Shown here: piece after piece, positions 1 through 7,715 of the stretch
Position numbering within the stretch: the stretch's first letter is position 1
Layout: each line of letters opens with the position of its first letter
From: Candidatus Woesearchaeota archaeon CG11_big_fil_rev_8_21_14_0_20_43_8
GTDB taxonomy: Archaea; Nanobdellota; Nanobdellia; Woesearchaeales; CG08-08-20-14
Direction: 5' to 3'
DNA: 19,535 nt
NCBI GenBank assembly: GCA_002762705.1
Contig: PCVE01000134.1
Coordinates: forward strand, 1 to 19,535
Notes under the pieces: generated by a model
The model's database searches: none
What the model was told of the DNA's origin: nothing
Seen by the model: the letters and a program-made list of their open reading frames with translations, nothing else
Made by a program: the position numbers and the translations under genes

Positions 1-1913
1 TAGAAAACAGATCACATTCAGACAATCTTCTTCTCATCGAAGGTAGCGATCATATGATGCCATGGCAAGGACTACCAGGATTCCTGAAGAAAGCAAAGAA
101 GAGGATCAAGGATCATGATATCGAGCACATATTGCTTAAGGATTATGTCAAGGCTGTGAAGGACGATATAGATCTCACTGAGCTATCCATCCACGAGGGA
201 GAACTGCGATCAGAAGATAGAAGAAGCCTGCTCCGCGGAACTTCATCGACTAGGATGTACCTAAAACAGAGACAGCGAGAGCTTGAGACTCTCCTTGAAC
301 GACAATGTGGGCCGGTAGCTGCATTTGTGAACTCTCTCCGATTCGATCCAGAGATATATCTCGAATACATGGACCTCTGGAAAAAACTTGCGAAGAACTT
401 CCCACATGACAGCATCTGCGGATGCAGCATCGACAATGTGCATCAAGAGATGATGGATAGGTATACAAACTGCGAATGGGATGCAAGTATATTACTGAAG
501 TATTCAACAGCAACCATAGCCTCAAAGATAGACACGATCTGGTTTGAGAGAAAAACTGAAGGCATAACGGTATTCAACACCCTTTCATTCAAAAGAGATA
601 GTGTCGTCAATTGCGAGACATTCTCACATGAAAGCGGTGAAGGGATATATGCGATTGATGATGAAGGAAACGAATCTCCCGTGAAAGCGACGAGAAAAGG
701 CATCAGTTTTTTTGCTAAAAATATACCGGCAAATGGTTATAAGACTTACAGAATAAAAAAAGCCACAGCAAAATCAGATTCATGCATCTGCGGAAAAGAT
801 TTTATCGAAAACAAGAATCTACGCATCTCTATGAACAATGATGGGACATTCGACCTTGAAGATAAGATGAGTGGAACAACATTCTCTTCCTTGCATAGAT
901 TAGAAGACCGTGGAGAAGCAGGTGATGAATACGACCACTCCACTCCAAAAAAAGACCTAGTGGTGAATCCGAGATCTGCCACCTGGAATGTTATGAAAAA
1001 TAAAGATTATGAATCGATAACTATCGAATATCTTATCGAAATCCCAAAAGCTTTGTCTTTATCCAAAAGATCACGATCAAAAAAGACAATCGAACATATT
1101 GTGAAAACAACATTGAAATTATATGAAGGTTCAAAAAGGCTCGATATAACGACAAAAATGAAGAATGAAGCAAAAGACCATTGGCTCAGAGTTGTCTTTC
1201 CATCCGGAAGCCCAGCGTATTGCTCTTATGCCCATATGCCGTTCGATATTGTGGAACGATCCACAGACTTTCCAGAAGATTGGCACAATCCGACAAATTG
1301 CTTTGAACAACAGCTGTTCTGCAAGGTGAATGATCTTGTTGTCTTGAACAAAGGCCTGCCAGAATATGAAGCGACAGAGAGTGGCGATATAAAACTCACA
1401 TTGCTTAGATGCACAGACAGGCTTTCAAGACCATTGAAAAATATAAGGCCAGGAAATGGTCATGCTGGACCATGGAAATATACACCAAAAGGTCAATGCC
1501 TTTTCGACCATGTGTTCGAATATTCATTATACCCGGACAGTAAACATGATATGGCTCGGGTTATGGAACAGGCGCTTGATTTTACGACGGCATTGATCGC
1601 GACGCCTGTGCAAAGACATGAAGGTCATCTGGCTTCGAAAGGATCATATTTTGATTGCACATATGGAAATCTTGTACAGAGCACTATGGAACCATTGGAA
1701 GATTCCAGGGGATTTCGGATACGTCTTTTCAATCCCGAAGATAGACCAAATGAATTCTATCTGCCAGACAATATCCTCGGGATGAGATGCGACATCAACG
1801 TCGTCGATCTGAAAGGGACCATCAAAGAGAAATACACAAAGAGACATACCATTAGACCAAAAGAGATCACCACAGTAGAATATCGGATCATCAAAGAGAC
1901 AGACAAAGAATAA
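1..1913 (+). CDS. GH38 family alpha-mannosidase, C-terminal part (5' end outside window)
   Basis: This is a retaining alpha-mannosidase of glycoside hydrolase family 38, which removes alpha-linked mannose from glycans or oligosaccharides. The reading frame is open from base 3, before the first ATG at 54. The residues before that ATG (LLLIEGSDHM) match the conserved GH38 segment just ahead of the middle helical domain, so the gene starts upstream of the window and 54 is not its start. The middle domain has RGTSSTR (about 234-254) and the motif HDSICGCSID (405-434), whose His is a zinc ligand in the family. The rest is the beta-sandwich C-terminal domain ending in PxEITTVEYRI. The catalytic nucleophile Asp lies in the missing N-terminal part and cannot be checked. 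The gene is convergent with the M23 gene and overlaps it by 23 bases. No signal peptide can be judged. The family call is firm; the substrate is unknown. Confidence 0.9.
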   Translation, partial: ENRSHSDNLLLIEGSDHMMPWQGLPGFLKKAKKRIKDHDIEHILLKDYVKAVKDDIDLTELSIHEGELRSEDRRSLLRGTSSTRMYLKQRQRELETLLERQCGPVAAFVNSLRFDPEIYLEYMDLWKKLAKNFPHDSICGCSIDNVHQEMMDRYTNCEWDASILLKYSTATIASKIDTIWFERKTEGITVFNTLSFKRDSVVNCETFSHESGEGIYAIDDEGNESPVKATRKGISFFAKNIPANGYKTYRIKKATAKSDSCICGKDFIENKNLRISMNNDGTFDLEDKMSGTTFSSLHRLEDRGEAGDEYDHSTPKKDLVVNPRSATWNVMKNKDYESITIEYLIEIPKALSLSKRSRSKKTIEHIVKTTLKLYEGSKRLDITTKMKNEAKDHWLRVVFPSGSPAYCSYAHMPFDIVERSTDFPEDWHNPTNCFEQQLFCKVNDLVVLNKGLPEYEATESGDIKLTLLRCTDRLSRPLKNIRPGNGHAGPWKYTPKGQCLFDHVFEYSLYPDSKHDMARVMEQALDFTTALIATPVQRHEGHLASKGSYFDCTYGNLVQSTMEPLEDSRGFRIRLFNPEDRPNEFYLPDNILGMRCDINVVDLKGTIKEKYTKRHTIRPKEITTVEYRIIKETDKE

Positions 1914-2568
1914 GATTAGGATCTGGGCATAACGCCAGCATCTTCTCCCTATCTTGTTCGCTTGTGACACCAGGAAAATCTCCTTCTTTTCCGAGCATGG
2001 CTACGATGATTTGAAAATGTAGATGAGGGGGCCAGTTACCATTCTCGGGATAATTACCTATATGACCAATGACCTGGTTCTTTGATATTGATTGTCCTTT
2101 GCTAAGACCATTTAATGACTCCCGACTAAGATGACCATAAAGTGTGAAAAATGTGGTTCCATCCAATTCATGCTGTAATATGATAGTCGGGCCATAATCA
2201 CCGTCAGCCGCATTGTCATTGAAGCTGTGGACTTTTCCGTCGAGAGGAGCGAACACATCATTCCCTGCCGACACCCATAAATCTATCCCAAGATGTATCG
2301 TGCGCCTGTTCTCGCCGCAGAACACATCGCTATGATCATAGATCGTCCTGTCTTCATCATATTTTCCTATGGCGAATGCAGAACTGGTCTCAGCAATCTT
2401 GGCGAGGATGAATCTTTCAAATGCCTTAGGATCAGACAGATCGACATCTTTTAGAGTCCTATTTCCAGCAGTAAGATCCAGGATAGTGAACGGCAAATTG
2501 CGATCCAGACAAATCACATTGCCAAAAGCCATCTTATTTTTCTCAAGCACAGCGGTAACTGACATCAT
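1891..2568 (-). CDS. M23/LytM-type zinc metallopeptidase, stand-alone, no signal peptide
   Basis: A 225-residue protein with a complete M23 peptidase core. H92 and D96 form the HxxxD zinc motif (HLGID), followed by a TLYGHLS segment with H146 and the HxH motif PHLHFQ (H182, H184). M23 enzymes normally cut peptidoglycan peptides. The motifs RTIHLGIDL, APLDGKV, NGNWPPHLHFQ and GDFPGV resemble the M23 module that in many bacteria is fused to a class III aminotransferase and a phosphotransferase. Here the module stands alone. The N-terminus has no signal peptide or membrane segment, so the protein looks cytosolic unless exported another way. The start lies 6 bases after the stop of the upstream GNAT gene, and a GAGG ribosome site overlaps that stop, so the two are probably one operon. 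The second ATG (2565) is an equally good start. Substrate unknown. Confidence 0.88.
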   Translation of the reverse strand: MMSVTAVLEKNKMAFGNVICLDRNLPFTILDLTAGNRTLKDVDLSDPKAFERFILAKIAETSSAFAIGKYDEDRTIYDHSDVFCGENRRTIHLGIDLWVSAGNDVFAPLDGKVHSFNDNAADGDYGPTIILQHELDGTTFFTLYGHLSRESLNGLSKGQSISKNQVIGHIGNYPENGNWPPHLHFQIIVAMLGKEGDFPGVTSEQDREKMLALCPDPNLILCLSL

Positions 2569-2574
2569 CTTACC

Positions 2575-3480
2575 TCATGTTATGTACCACACATTTAAAT
2601 TTTCATATGGTCCGGATTCATCTATTTCATGATCTCCAGAAAGCAGGCATTGCTTCATCAGGCGGCCAGCATAAGAGAAACCCATATTGTGAAACGAACG
2701 ATTGATCGGAAGATGACATGCCCTAGCCTCTGCGTAGATAAGATCCGTATCATTATAGATCTCATCCACGAGTACCATCGTGGCCATGGTGACAAGTCCC
2801 CTCCCTCTATGATCTCTCCTTGTCGCCATCTCTGATAATTCACAGATCCTGAAATCTCCACGTTCTGTTGGAACAACACCTATCTCTGCCACAGCTGTCG
2901 AGACAATCTGGTCATCAGATAGTGATCTCACCCCATAGACCACTGAATTTGAGATCATATCACTTATCGCTGCCCGATCAAGAGTCGTCGTATATGTCTC
3001 GAAAGCCTCAGCATATAATCTTTCAAGTGAACAGAAATCATCAGGAGTTATCTTAGAGATATCGAGCCGCTCGATGATATACTCCGAACTGCCGCCCCTT
3101 TGTTCTCTTTGTAAACCACACCTCGCTTGGATGACCAGATGGTCTTCTGCTTCAAGAGTCTTTGGATCTTCGATCCTATCCCAGACATTGAATCCTATGA
3201 AAACAAGATCAATGCCTGCAAATCTTCCAGTAAGCGGAATGATGGCTTCTCTATGATTATTATAATCCAAATCACCCTTACAGAAGAACCTTGCTGTCAT
3301 CCGGGTCGCATGATTGGATTCCATCATGATAATTCCTTTATCCACAAATAAATCTATTGATCCTTTATCTGAATGGATATCTGTCGAGAAGAACTTCACA
3401 CGTTCGTTTCTCTCATCATGATACATCTCACCGATCCTCCCCAGACTTGGATTCTCATATACATTTTGTGTATTTATCAT
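2575..3480 (-). CDS. GNAT acetyltransferase, C-terminal half AblB-like (beta-lysine N6-acetyltransferase type)
   Basis: A 301-residue protein. The C-terminal half is a GNAT fold with the acetyl-CoA pyrophosphate-binding loop RDHRGRG (residues 222-228) preceded by CELSEMAT. It ends in ARACHLPINRSFHNMGF and NLNVWYI, very like the last strands of AblB, which acetylates beta-lysine to make the osmolyte N-epsilon-acetyl-beta-lysine. The N-terminal half (about 15-140) also has the layout of the AblB N-terminal domain, but the match is weaker. No lysine 2,3-aminomutase (AblA) gene is near, so the substrate is not established. The ATG at 3480 has a GAGGTG ribosome site 5 bases upstream. It is the first gene of a likely operon with the M23 peptidase. 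GNAT is secure; the AblB link is moderate. Confidence 0.8.
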   Translation of the reverse strand: MINTQNVYENPSLGRIGEMYHDERNERVKFFSTDIHSDKGSIDLFVDKGIIMMESNHATRMTARFFCKGDLDYNNHREAIIPLTGRFAGIDLVFIGFNVWDRIEDPKTLEAEDHLVIQARCGLQREQRGGSSEYIIERLDISKITPDDFCSLERLYAEAFETYTTTLDRAAISDMISNSVVYGVRSLSDDQIVSTAVAEIGVVPTERGDFRICELSEMATRRDHRGRGLVTMATMVLVDEIYNDTDLIYAEARACHLPINRSFHNMGFSYAGRLMKQCLLSGDHEIDESGPYENLNVWYIT

Positions 3481-3483
3481 ATC

Positions 3484-3489
3484 ACACCT
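3484..3489 (-). promoter_or_regulatory. Ribosome binding site of the GNAT gene
   Basis: GAGGTG on the minus strand, complementary to the archaeal 16S 3' end, with 3 bases between it and the ATG at 3480. It fixes that start. Confidence 0.7.
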
Positions 3490-3570
3490 CGCTTTCGTAA
3501 GAAAAGGAAATGCTTAAATAGTATTATAACTTAATGTAAAATAATTCACAAATAAAAAATAAAATGTAAA

Positions 3571-4230
3571 ATGGTGACAGTAGCTCGTATTGTAGAGAAG
3601 ATAATAAAGAACAAGCCGTTCGTGCAGGAAGCCCTTTCAAAGGGCATAATCAACAATGCCGCGCTTGCTGAGAGTATAATGCCTATCGTCGAAAGAGAGT
3701 TCAATGGAGCAGTCAAATTCTCTGCTGTCAATATGGCATTGAGACGCCTGTCTGAGAAGCTTGGCAAAACACTCGCACAGACCGCTCATTTCACAGATGT
3801 ATCAGATATATCCATAAGATCAGACCTAGTAGAAATCACGTTCTATAAAATCGAAAATATCCAGAAGAAGATACAAAAGCTCTATGATGTCGTCGATATC
3901 AATTCCGGCGATCTTCTTACAATCACCCAAGGACTAAATGAGCTAATGATTATCACAAACAAAAGACATCAAAAAGAAGTACTCACACTTTTCCAGATAT
4001 CAAACGTCAAAAAAATAATAGAAGGCCTTGCGAGCATAACTATCAATATCCCGCTAGAATCATCAGAGACGATCGGACTGTTCTATATCGTCACAAGAGC
4101 GCTCAACTGGGAGAATATAAATATCGTCGATGTCGTCTCGACTCTCACCGAGATGACATTCATAATAAAAGAGAAAGATACTGGACACGCATTTGAGACA
4201 TTGAAGGATCTTATCAAAGAGAACGGTTAG
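3571..4230 (+). CDS. Tandem ACT-domain protein with N-terminal helical (HTH-like) region
   Basis: A 219-residue protein. Residues 1-65 are helical and Arg/Lys-rich and could be a winged-helix-like DNA-binding segment. About 80-140 and 150-215 form two repeats that read like ACT domains. The second (NIPLESSETIGLFYIVTRAL, then INIVDVVSTLTEMTFII and an acidic helix) follows the pattern of the regulatory ACT pair of aspartate kinase, where amino acids bind between domains. No kinase or other enzyme domain is attached, so it is more likely an amino-acid-sensing regulator than an enzyme. No ribosome site precedes the ATG; a TATA-like CTTAAATA lies at 3513-3520. The 3' end overlaps the convergent membrane-protein gene by 17 bases. 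ACT assignment is moderate; the ligand is unknown. Confidence 0.7.
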   Translation: MVTVARIVEKIIKNKPFVQEALSKGIINNAALAESIMPIVEREFNGAVKFSAVNMALRRLSEKLGKTLAQTAHFTDVSDISIRSDLVEITFYKIENIQKKIQKLYDVVDINSGDLLTITQGLNELMIITNKRHQKEVLTLFQISNVKKIIEGLASITINIPLESSETIGLFYIVTRALNWENINIVDVVSTLTEMTFIIKEKDTGHAFETLKDLIKENG

Positions 4231-4561
4231 GATCTAGTGGATTTATCTTCTCTTTTAGCTTCTGAATATCATGCCTGTTCTCTTTTGCCTTCCTTGCTTC
4301 ATCCCTTGTGAGCCCATCATGATCCACGATCTCTATCCTATATCTTCCAAGCGTCACAAGATATGAGAAGATGAATGTGAAAGACGCAGCAAAAGTCAAC
4401 ACTACAAGTTCAGTGTAGAACAGCCAGTCATTTGGTTCTCCTATGAGGAGTGTGTGATCATTTGAAAGAAGCATCCTCCAGAAAAGAAATGCCATTACTT
4501 CGACCACTGTGAAAAGTATACCGATATATATCCAGAAGATTATTTTCATGCTTCGTTCCAT
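4214..4561 (-). CDS. Small two-helix membrane protein, function unknown
   Basis: A 115-residue protein with two predicted membrane helices (about 7-30 and 48-70) and a charged C-terminal tail (DEARKAKENRHDIQKLKEK) likely to form a cytoplasmic helix. I do not recognise the family. The ATG at 4561 is supported by a GAGGAG ribosome site 8 bases upstream. A second ATG at 4549 overlaps the stop of the preceding gene as ATGA, so translational coupling from there is an alternative. It is the last of three co-directional membrane-protein genes (5445 to 4214) that look like one transcription unit, and it overlaps its upstream neighbour by 16 bases. Confidence 0.75.
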   Translation of the reverse strand: MERSMKIIFWIYIGILFTVVEVMAFLFWRMLLSNDHTLLIGEPNDWLFYTELVVLTFAASFTFIFSYLVTLGRYRIEIVDHDGLTRDEARKAKENRHDIQKLKEKINPLDPNRSL

Positions 4562-4953
4562 TCTCGTATCTCCTCTTCGTCTTCATCGATCTTATCTTTC
4601 TCTTTCTTGAGATGCACCTTGTAGACAAAACGATAGAATATCCCGATCCCAAGCAGAAGCAACCCGACTATCGATAGGGCCCTGATCCCATTGTTCAATC
4701 TGAATTCATTCGCAAAAAAGAGGACTATCGCAGTCATGGAAAAACCAAAACCGAGCCATAGAAGCAAAGTATCGACTAACTTGTCTTCTGTCTCCTCGAT
4801 ATCATAGACATATTCTTCTTCGATGACCTCTTTCTCTTTCTCTATAAGTCTATGCTCTCTTTTTTCCTTTTCGTCTTCCTGCTCAGCAGTCAATAGTTTT
4901 CGATCTATGCTTTTATCGAATCCTTCCTCAAGCGTCCCTTCTTCTTTTCCCAT
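4546..4953 (-). CDS. Charged N-terminal coiled coil plus two-helix membrane protein, unknown
   Basis: A 135-residue protein. Residues 1-57 are very rich in Glu and Lys and likely form a coiled coil. Two membrane helices follow (about 60-81 and 92-111), then a short acidic tail (114-135). The layout mirrors the next gene, 4214-4561, which has the same two-helix plan with its charged region at the other end, so the two products may pair in the membrane. That is inference only. It starts 15 bases after the stop of the gene at 4969, in the same direction. Only a weak AGGTT site precedes the ATG. No family was recognised. Confidence 0.72.
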   Translation of the reverse strand: MGKEEGTLEEGFDKSIDRKLLTAEQEDEKEKREHRLIEKEKEVIEEEYVYDIEETEDKLVDTLLLWLGFGFSMTAIVLFFANEFRLNNGIRALSIVGLLLLGIGIFYRFVYKVHLKKEKDKIDEDEEEIREWNEA

Positions 4954-4968
4954 ATTTGGAAAACCTTC

Positions 4969-5445
4969 TCATCTGCAGAATGCTTTGAGCATCCGGCCAT
5001 TGCAATAATCATCACAGCAGAACTTGAAGTTATATTCTGTCCTGACATCCATGTCCGACAATATTATGTTTATGTTTTTTCCCTTATCTTCGTCTATCAT
5101 TATACCTTTCACCATATCCCCATTAATCCATAGTTTGCAATAAGAGAATGAATAGGTCTCATTGATCCAGATGACGGATGTCACATTCAGTTTAGTGAAA
5201 CTTGTGTTCTTACAATCGGGAGTCATGTTGACCGGCACATCATATCCGACCTCTTTTATCTGGAAACTGGTGAACTGAAGAACACCACTATCTACCCCAT
5301 AATTGTCAGTTATCGCTCTTGTGCTCTCTCTTGTGCCATGACCGACCATGAATACGCTCAGCACAATAATCACATTGACAAATATGATCGCCACACAGAT
5401 GCCGCCTATAGCAAATCCGATAGGCAGCATCGCTTTCTTTCGCAT
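4969..5445 (-). CDS. Single-pass surface protein with sequon-rich, Cys-rich outer domain
   Basis: A 158-residue protein when started at the ATG at 5445, which has an AGGT ribosome site 6 bases upstream and gives a typical MRKK then membrane-helix N-terminus. The same frame is open further upstream to an ATG at 5499, which would put unlikely residues before the helix. One membrane anchor spans about 6-34. The rest should face outside. It holds four N-X-S/T sequons packed between residues 73 and 95 and six cysteines after the anchor, including CCDDYC near the end, so disulfides are plausible. It is the first gene of a three-gene membrane set. Function unknown. Confidence 0.72.
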   Translation of the reverse strand: MRKKAMLPIGFAIGGICVAIIFVNVIIVLSVFMVGHGTRESTRAITDNYGVDSGVLQFTSFQIKEVGYDVPVNMTPDCKNTSFTKLNVTSVIWINETYSFSYCKLWINGDMVKGIMIDEDKGKNINIILSDMDVRTEYNFKFCCDDYCNGRMLKAFCR

Positions 5446-5562
5446 ATCGATACCTAACGGAGCTTCTATTAATAAAAATATTGTTCCTGATAGAAACATT
5501 TTTATAGCTTTTTGTTGTATAATGATTGATATAGTTGAAACTCGAGATATTTGGGGGTAAAG

Positions 5563-6126
5563 ATGTTACAGAACCAAAAGATAAAAGAAGAGATAGCAAT
5601 AGTATTAGATTACCTTGCTAATGGTTACCCTCTCGATAAAAGACCGATGCATAAGAAGACACCAATCGTCCAGGCTATCGGCACCGAAAGATTTGCGCTT
5701 CTTGAACTAGTGCCAAAAAGAGAAATCTCATTGCAGCCAGCTGACGAAGTATATATCGGCGATGGCAAACGAGACAAAATCCATCACATAATCGGCAGAC
5801 TTCCTTTGAGCAAATTGACTAATTCTGCAAGAAAGGAGATGGAATACATAATAAATGAACTTATAGTGAAAAAAGAGAAGATCTTTGTGGATTTTTTCAA
5901 TAAGGCACAGCCACTCACCACTCGTATGCATCAGATCGAGCTTCTACCAGGCATAGGCAAAAAGCACATGTGGGACATCATCGGAGCCAGAGACGAACAT
6001 GAATTCGAAAGCTTTGATGATATAAAGAAACGAGTCAAACTGATATCTGATCCGCAGAAGCTGATCTTCAGAAGGATCCTCCTTGAGATCGAGGGAAAAG
6101 ACAAGAGAAAGCTTTTCACTGAATGA
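5563..6126 (+). CDS. DUF655 family archaeal nucleic-acid-binding protein
   Basis: A 187-residue protein of the archaeal DUF655 (COG1491) family, predicted to bind nucleic acid. The N-terminal part (about 30-80) has the OB-like strand pattern with VYIGDGKRDKIHHIIGRL. Residues 123-160 carry a helix-hairpin-helix motif (LLPGIGKKHMWDII). In other archaea the family is often found with translation or RNA-modification genes; here L15e is one gene away. The ATG at 5563 was chosen because GGGGGT lies 4 bases before it; an in-frame TTG at 5551 overlaps that site and is less likely. Its stop is 2 bases from the end of the convergent lipoprotein gene. The family is confident; the exact role is unknown. 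Confidence 0.88.
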   Translation: MLQNQKIKEEIAIVLDYLANGYPLDKRPMHKKTPIVQAIGTERFALLELVPKREISLQPADEVYIGDGKRDKIHHIIGRLPLSKLTNSARKEMEYIINELIVKKEKIFVDFFNKAQPLTTRMHQIELLPGIGKKHMWDIIGARDEHEFESFDDIKKRVKLISDPQKLIFRRILLEIEGKDKRKLFTE

Positions 6127-6128
6127 TT

Positions 6129-6650
6129 CTAACCCTTGTAACTATAACATTCGCTCTCCATCAGACCTGTCTCTGCAGCATCGAGTATATCATCATAAGT
6201 GACACATGTCCAAGTCTCATTCAGGTTGATTTTTGTCTGATATCTGTCTCGCATCATAAGAAGTTCATGGGGATAATATTCGAGTCGTTTCATGGCATTC
6301 GTCCCGCCATAGACACCTTCTAACCTATATTCGATGATGTAATAATCATCATTAGGATTATAGTCGAAATATTTCGCGAGTATCTCCAATTCGATCTTAT
6401 CATTTATCTCTTTATACCATACATTCGATCCAAGGAATAATATGAATTTTCCATCGACTGTCTTTGTCCTTGGTTCAGCGGATTTTATCTTTGTCTGGAT
6501 GAATTTGAACAAAGTATCCTGATTGATCACGAGCCTTTGCTTGTAGATATTATCCTTTGTCTCCTCATCAGCACATGAAGAGAGCGTCACTGCAGAGAAG
6601 ATCAGTATAAATACAAATAACATAGCAGAGACGGAATTAATTTTAGACAT
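6129..6650 (-). CDS. Predicted lipoprotein, function unknown
   Basis: A 173-residue protein with a hydrophobic N-terminal segment (about 7-22) followed by TLSSC, a lipobox-like site with Cys26, so it is probably anchored outside the cell by a lipid. The mature part is mixed alpha/beta and Tyr-rich (for example YYIIEYRLEGVYGG). No known domain was recognised. The ATG at 6650 lies about 27 bases from the centre of a TATA-like box at 6673-6682, so the message is probably leaderless. Convergent with DUF655 with a 2-base gap. Confidence 0.75.
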   Translation of the reverse strand: MSKINSVSAMLFVFILIFSAVTLSSCADEETKDNIYKQRLVINQDTLFKFIQTKIKSAEPRTKTVDGKFILFLGSNVWYKEINDKIELEILAKYFDYNPNDDYYIIEYRLEGVYGGTNAMKRLEYYPHELLMMRDRYQTKINLNETWTCVTYDDILDAAETGLMESECYSYKG

Positions 6651-6672
6651 AGAAATAATCTAGCTTTATCTG

Positions 6673-6682
6673 CTTATTAAAG
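6673..6682 (-). promoter_or_regulatory. TATA-like box of the lipoprotein gene at 6650
   Basis: CTTTAATAAG on the minus strand, centred 27 bases from the ATG, consistent with leaderless transcription. It sits immediately after the L15e terminator. Confidence 0.45.
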
Positions 6683-6688
6683 ATGTCG

Positions 6689-6706
6689 AAAAAAAGTCAA
6701 AAAAAA
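6689..6706 (-). terminator. Oligo-T terminator of the L15e gene
   Basis: The minus strand reads a run of eight T, GAC, then a run of seven T, starting 6 bases after the L15e stop codon. Archaeal RNA polymerase stops at such T-tracts without a hairpin. Confidence 0.65.
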
Positions 6707-6711
6707 GGCTT

Positions 6712-7290
6712 TTAATGCAGCCTGCCTTTGTTCGCGTTCACTGAAGGACGTACTTTCTCTGCGCCCTTGCCTTTATTTTGAAGGCCCCTAGATCTCCTTC
6801 CAGCAGCAGTCAGTCCACGGAAGACTCTTCCGGTCTGATTGCCTTGGCTGACCCAGGATAGATTCTTATCGCTCTTTATCCTTGGATGATCGCCATCGAC
6901 AAGTATGATTTCATACCATTTTGAAGTCGCGTTCTCACCGACCCAGTAACTGTTCAGGACCTCGCAGTTCGTGTATTTCCGTGCGGATCTTTCTTCAGCT
7001 ATCCTCTGATAGTTCTTCGCGACTATCTTCTTACGTCTTGCGTGCTTAGAACGTCTGCCGCCGCTTGGTTTTGGTCTCATCCTTGCGCTTCTGCCGACTT
7101 TCTGTCTTACTACAAAGATACCCTGTTTAGCCTTGTATCCAAGTGCTCTTGCACGATCAAGCCTAGTCGGTCGCTCTATCCTGACTGTAGAATCCTCTTT
7201 GTTCCAAATAGAGACCCTTTTTGTATAATCCTGCTTCAGGTTCGCTCTTGGTTTTTTCCAAAGTTTACGTACATATTGGTACATTCCCAT
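6712..7290 (-). CDS. rpl15e: 50S ribosomal protein L15e
   Basis: A 192-residue protein that is a clear L15e, a core protein of the large ribosomal subunit in archaea and eukaryotes. Family hallmarks are present in order: MGMYQYVRKLWKK at the N-terminus, RLDRARALGYKAKQG, the basic GGRRSKHARRKK stretch, NCEVLNSYWVGE, KWYEIILVD, and the C-terminal GLTAAGRRSRGLQNKGKGAEK. The length is normal for the family. The ATG at 7290 is preceded by a GAGG ribosome site (AGAGGAAGTAAAA then ATG). A TATA-like box at 7386-7395 predicts a leader of about 73 bases, longer than most in this window. A T-tract terminator follows the stop. This gene is the best evidence that the window is archaeal. Confidence 0.98.
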   Translation of the reverse strand: MGMYQYVRKLWKKPRANLKQDYTKRVSIWNKEDSTVRIERPTRLDRARALGYKAKQGIFVVRQKVGRSARMRPKPSGGRRSKHARRKKIVAKNYQRIAEERSARKYTNCEVLNSYWVGENATSKWYEIILVDGDHPRIKSDKNLSWVSQGNQTGRVFRGLTAAGRRSRGLQNKGKGAEKVRPSVNANKGRLH

Positions 7291-7385
7291 TTTTACTTCC
7301 TCTGCCCTTTGATTTTGGATTCAGGATGCCTTTGGGTGCATTTTCCCACATCTCCTACGGGCTGTAGTGCATGGAAAGGGGGTTC

Positions 7386-7395
7386 ATTTATAAAC
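7386..7395 (-). promoter_or_regulatory. TATA-like box of the L15e gene
   Basis: GTTTATAAAT on the minus strand. Transcription would begin near 7364, giving a leader of about 73 bases before the L15e ATG. Confidence 0.45.
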
Positions 7396-7478
7396 TTTAC
7401 TGTAATATCGGGATGAATATTGCGATATCTGGATCAATGGGATGCCCGGAACAAACAATATATCTAAAATACCCATAT

Positions 7479-7522
7479 ATTTATATGTGATGAACAAACA
7501 CCTAAAAACCTAACTTGGAGGT
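7479..7522 (+). promoter_or_regulatory. TATA-like box and ribosome binding site of the small acidic Cys protein
   Basis: ATTTATATG at 7479-7487 is a TATA-like box. GGAGGT at 7517-7522 is a strong ribosome site 8 bases before the ATG at 7531. Confidence 0.6.
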
Positions 7523-7530
7523 TAATAAAA

Positions 7531-7713
7531 ATGAGCAAAGAAAAAGAATGTGGATGCCACTGCTGTGATGACGAACCGATGAGCACAGAAGATATTGCAA
7601 ATCATGCTGATGACAAAGTAGATGCTTTGATCCAGCTGCTTCTGAAAAAGAAAGTTATCACTGAAGATGAGTATGACAAAGAGTTCAAGAGTCTATTTGA
7701 AGACGAAGAATAG
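7531..7713 (+). CDS. Small acidic protein with N-terminal CxCxC cluster and SHOCT-like tail
   Basis: A 60-residue, strongly acidic protein. The N-terminus has a cysteine/histidine cluster CGCHCCDD (residues 7-14) that could bind a metal. Residues 28-58 form a short helical hairpin (KVDALIQLLLKKKVITEDEY then an acidic end) resembling the SHOCT motif, an oligomerisation-type element at the ends of many small prokaryotic proteins. It has one of the best ribosome sites in the window (GGAGGT), which suggests strong translation. It is convergent with the next small Cys protein, with a 2-base gap. Function unknown. Confidence 0.75.
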   Translation: MSKEKECGCHCCDDEPMSTEDIANHADDKVDALIQLLLKKKVITEDEYDKEFKSLFEDEE

Positions 7714-7715
7714 AT

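Noticed and set aside
7042..7416. Plus-strand open frame of 124 codons opposite L15e
   Set aside because: It lies largely antisense to the certain L15e gene, has Cys/Ser/Phe-rich content typical of a reverse frame, and lacks a ribosome site or family match.
7484..7530. Possible C/D box small RNA (GTGATGA at about 7487)
   Set aside because: No D box (CTGA) or matching C'/D' pair at a suitable distance, and the stretch is explained as promoter and leader of the gene at 7531.
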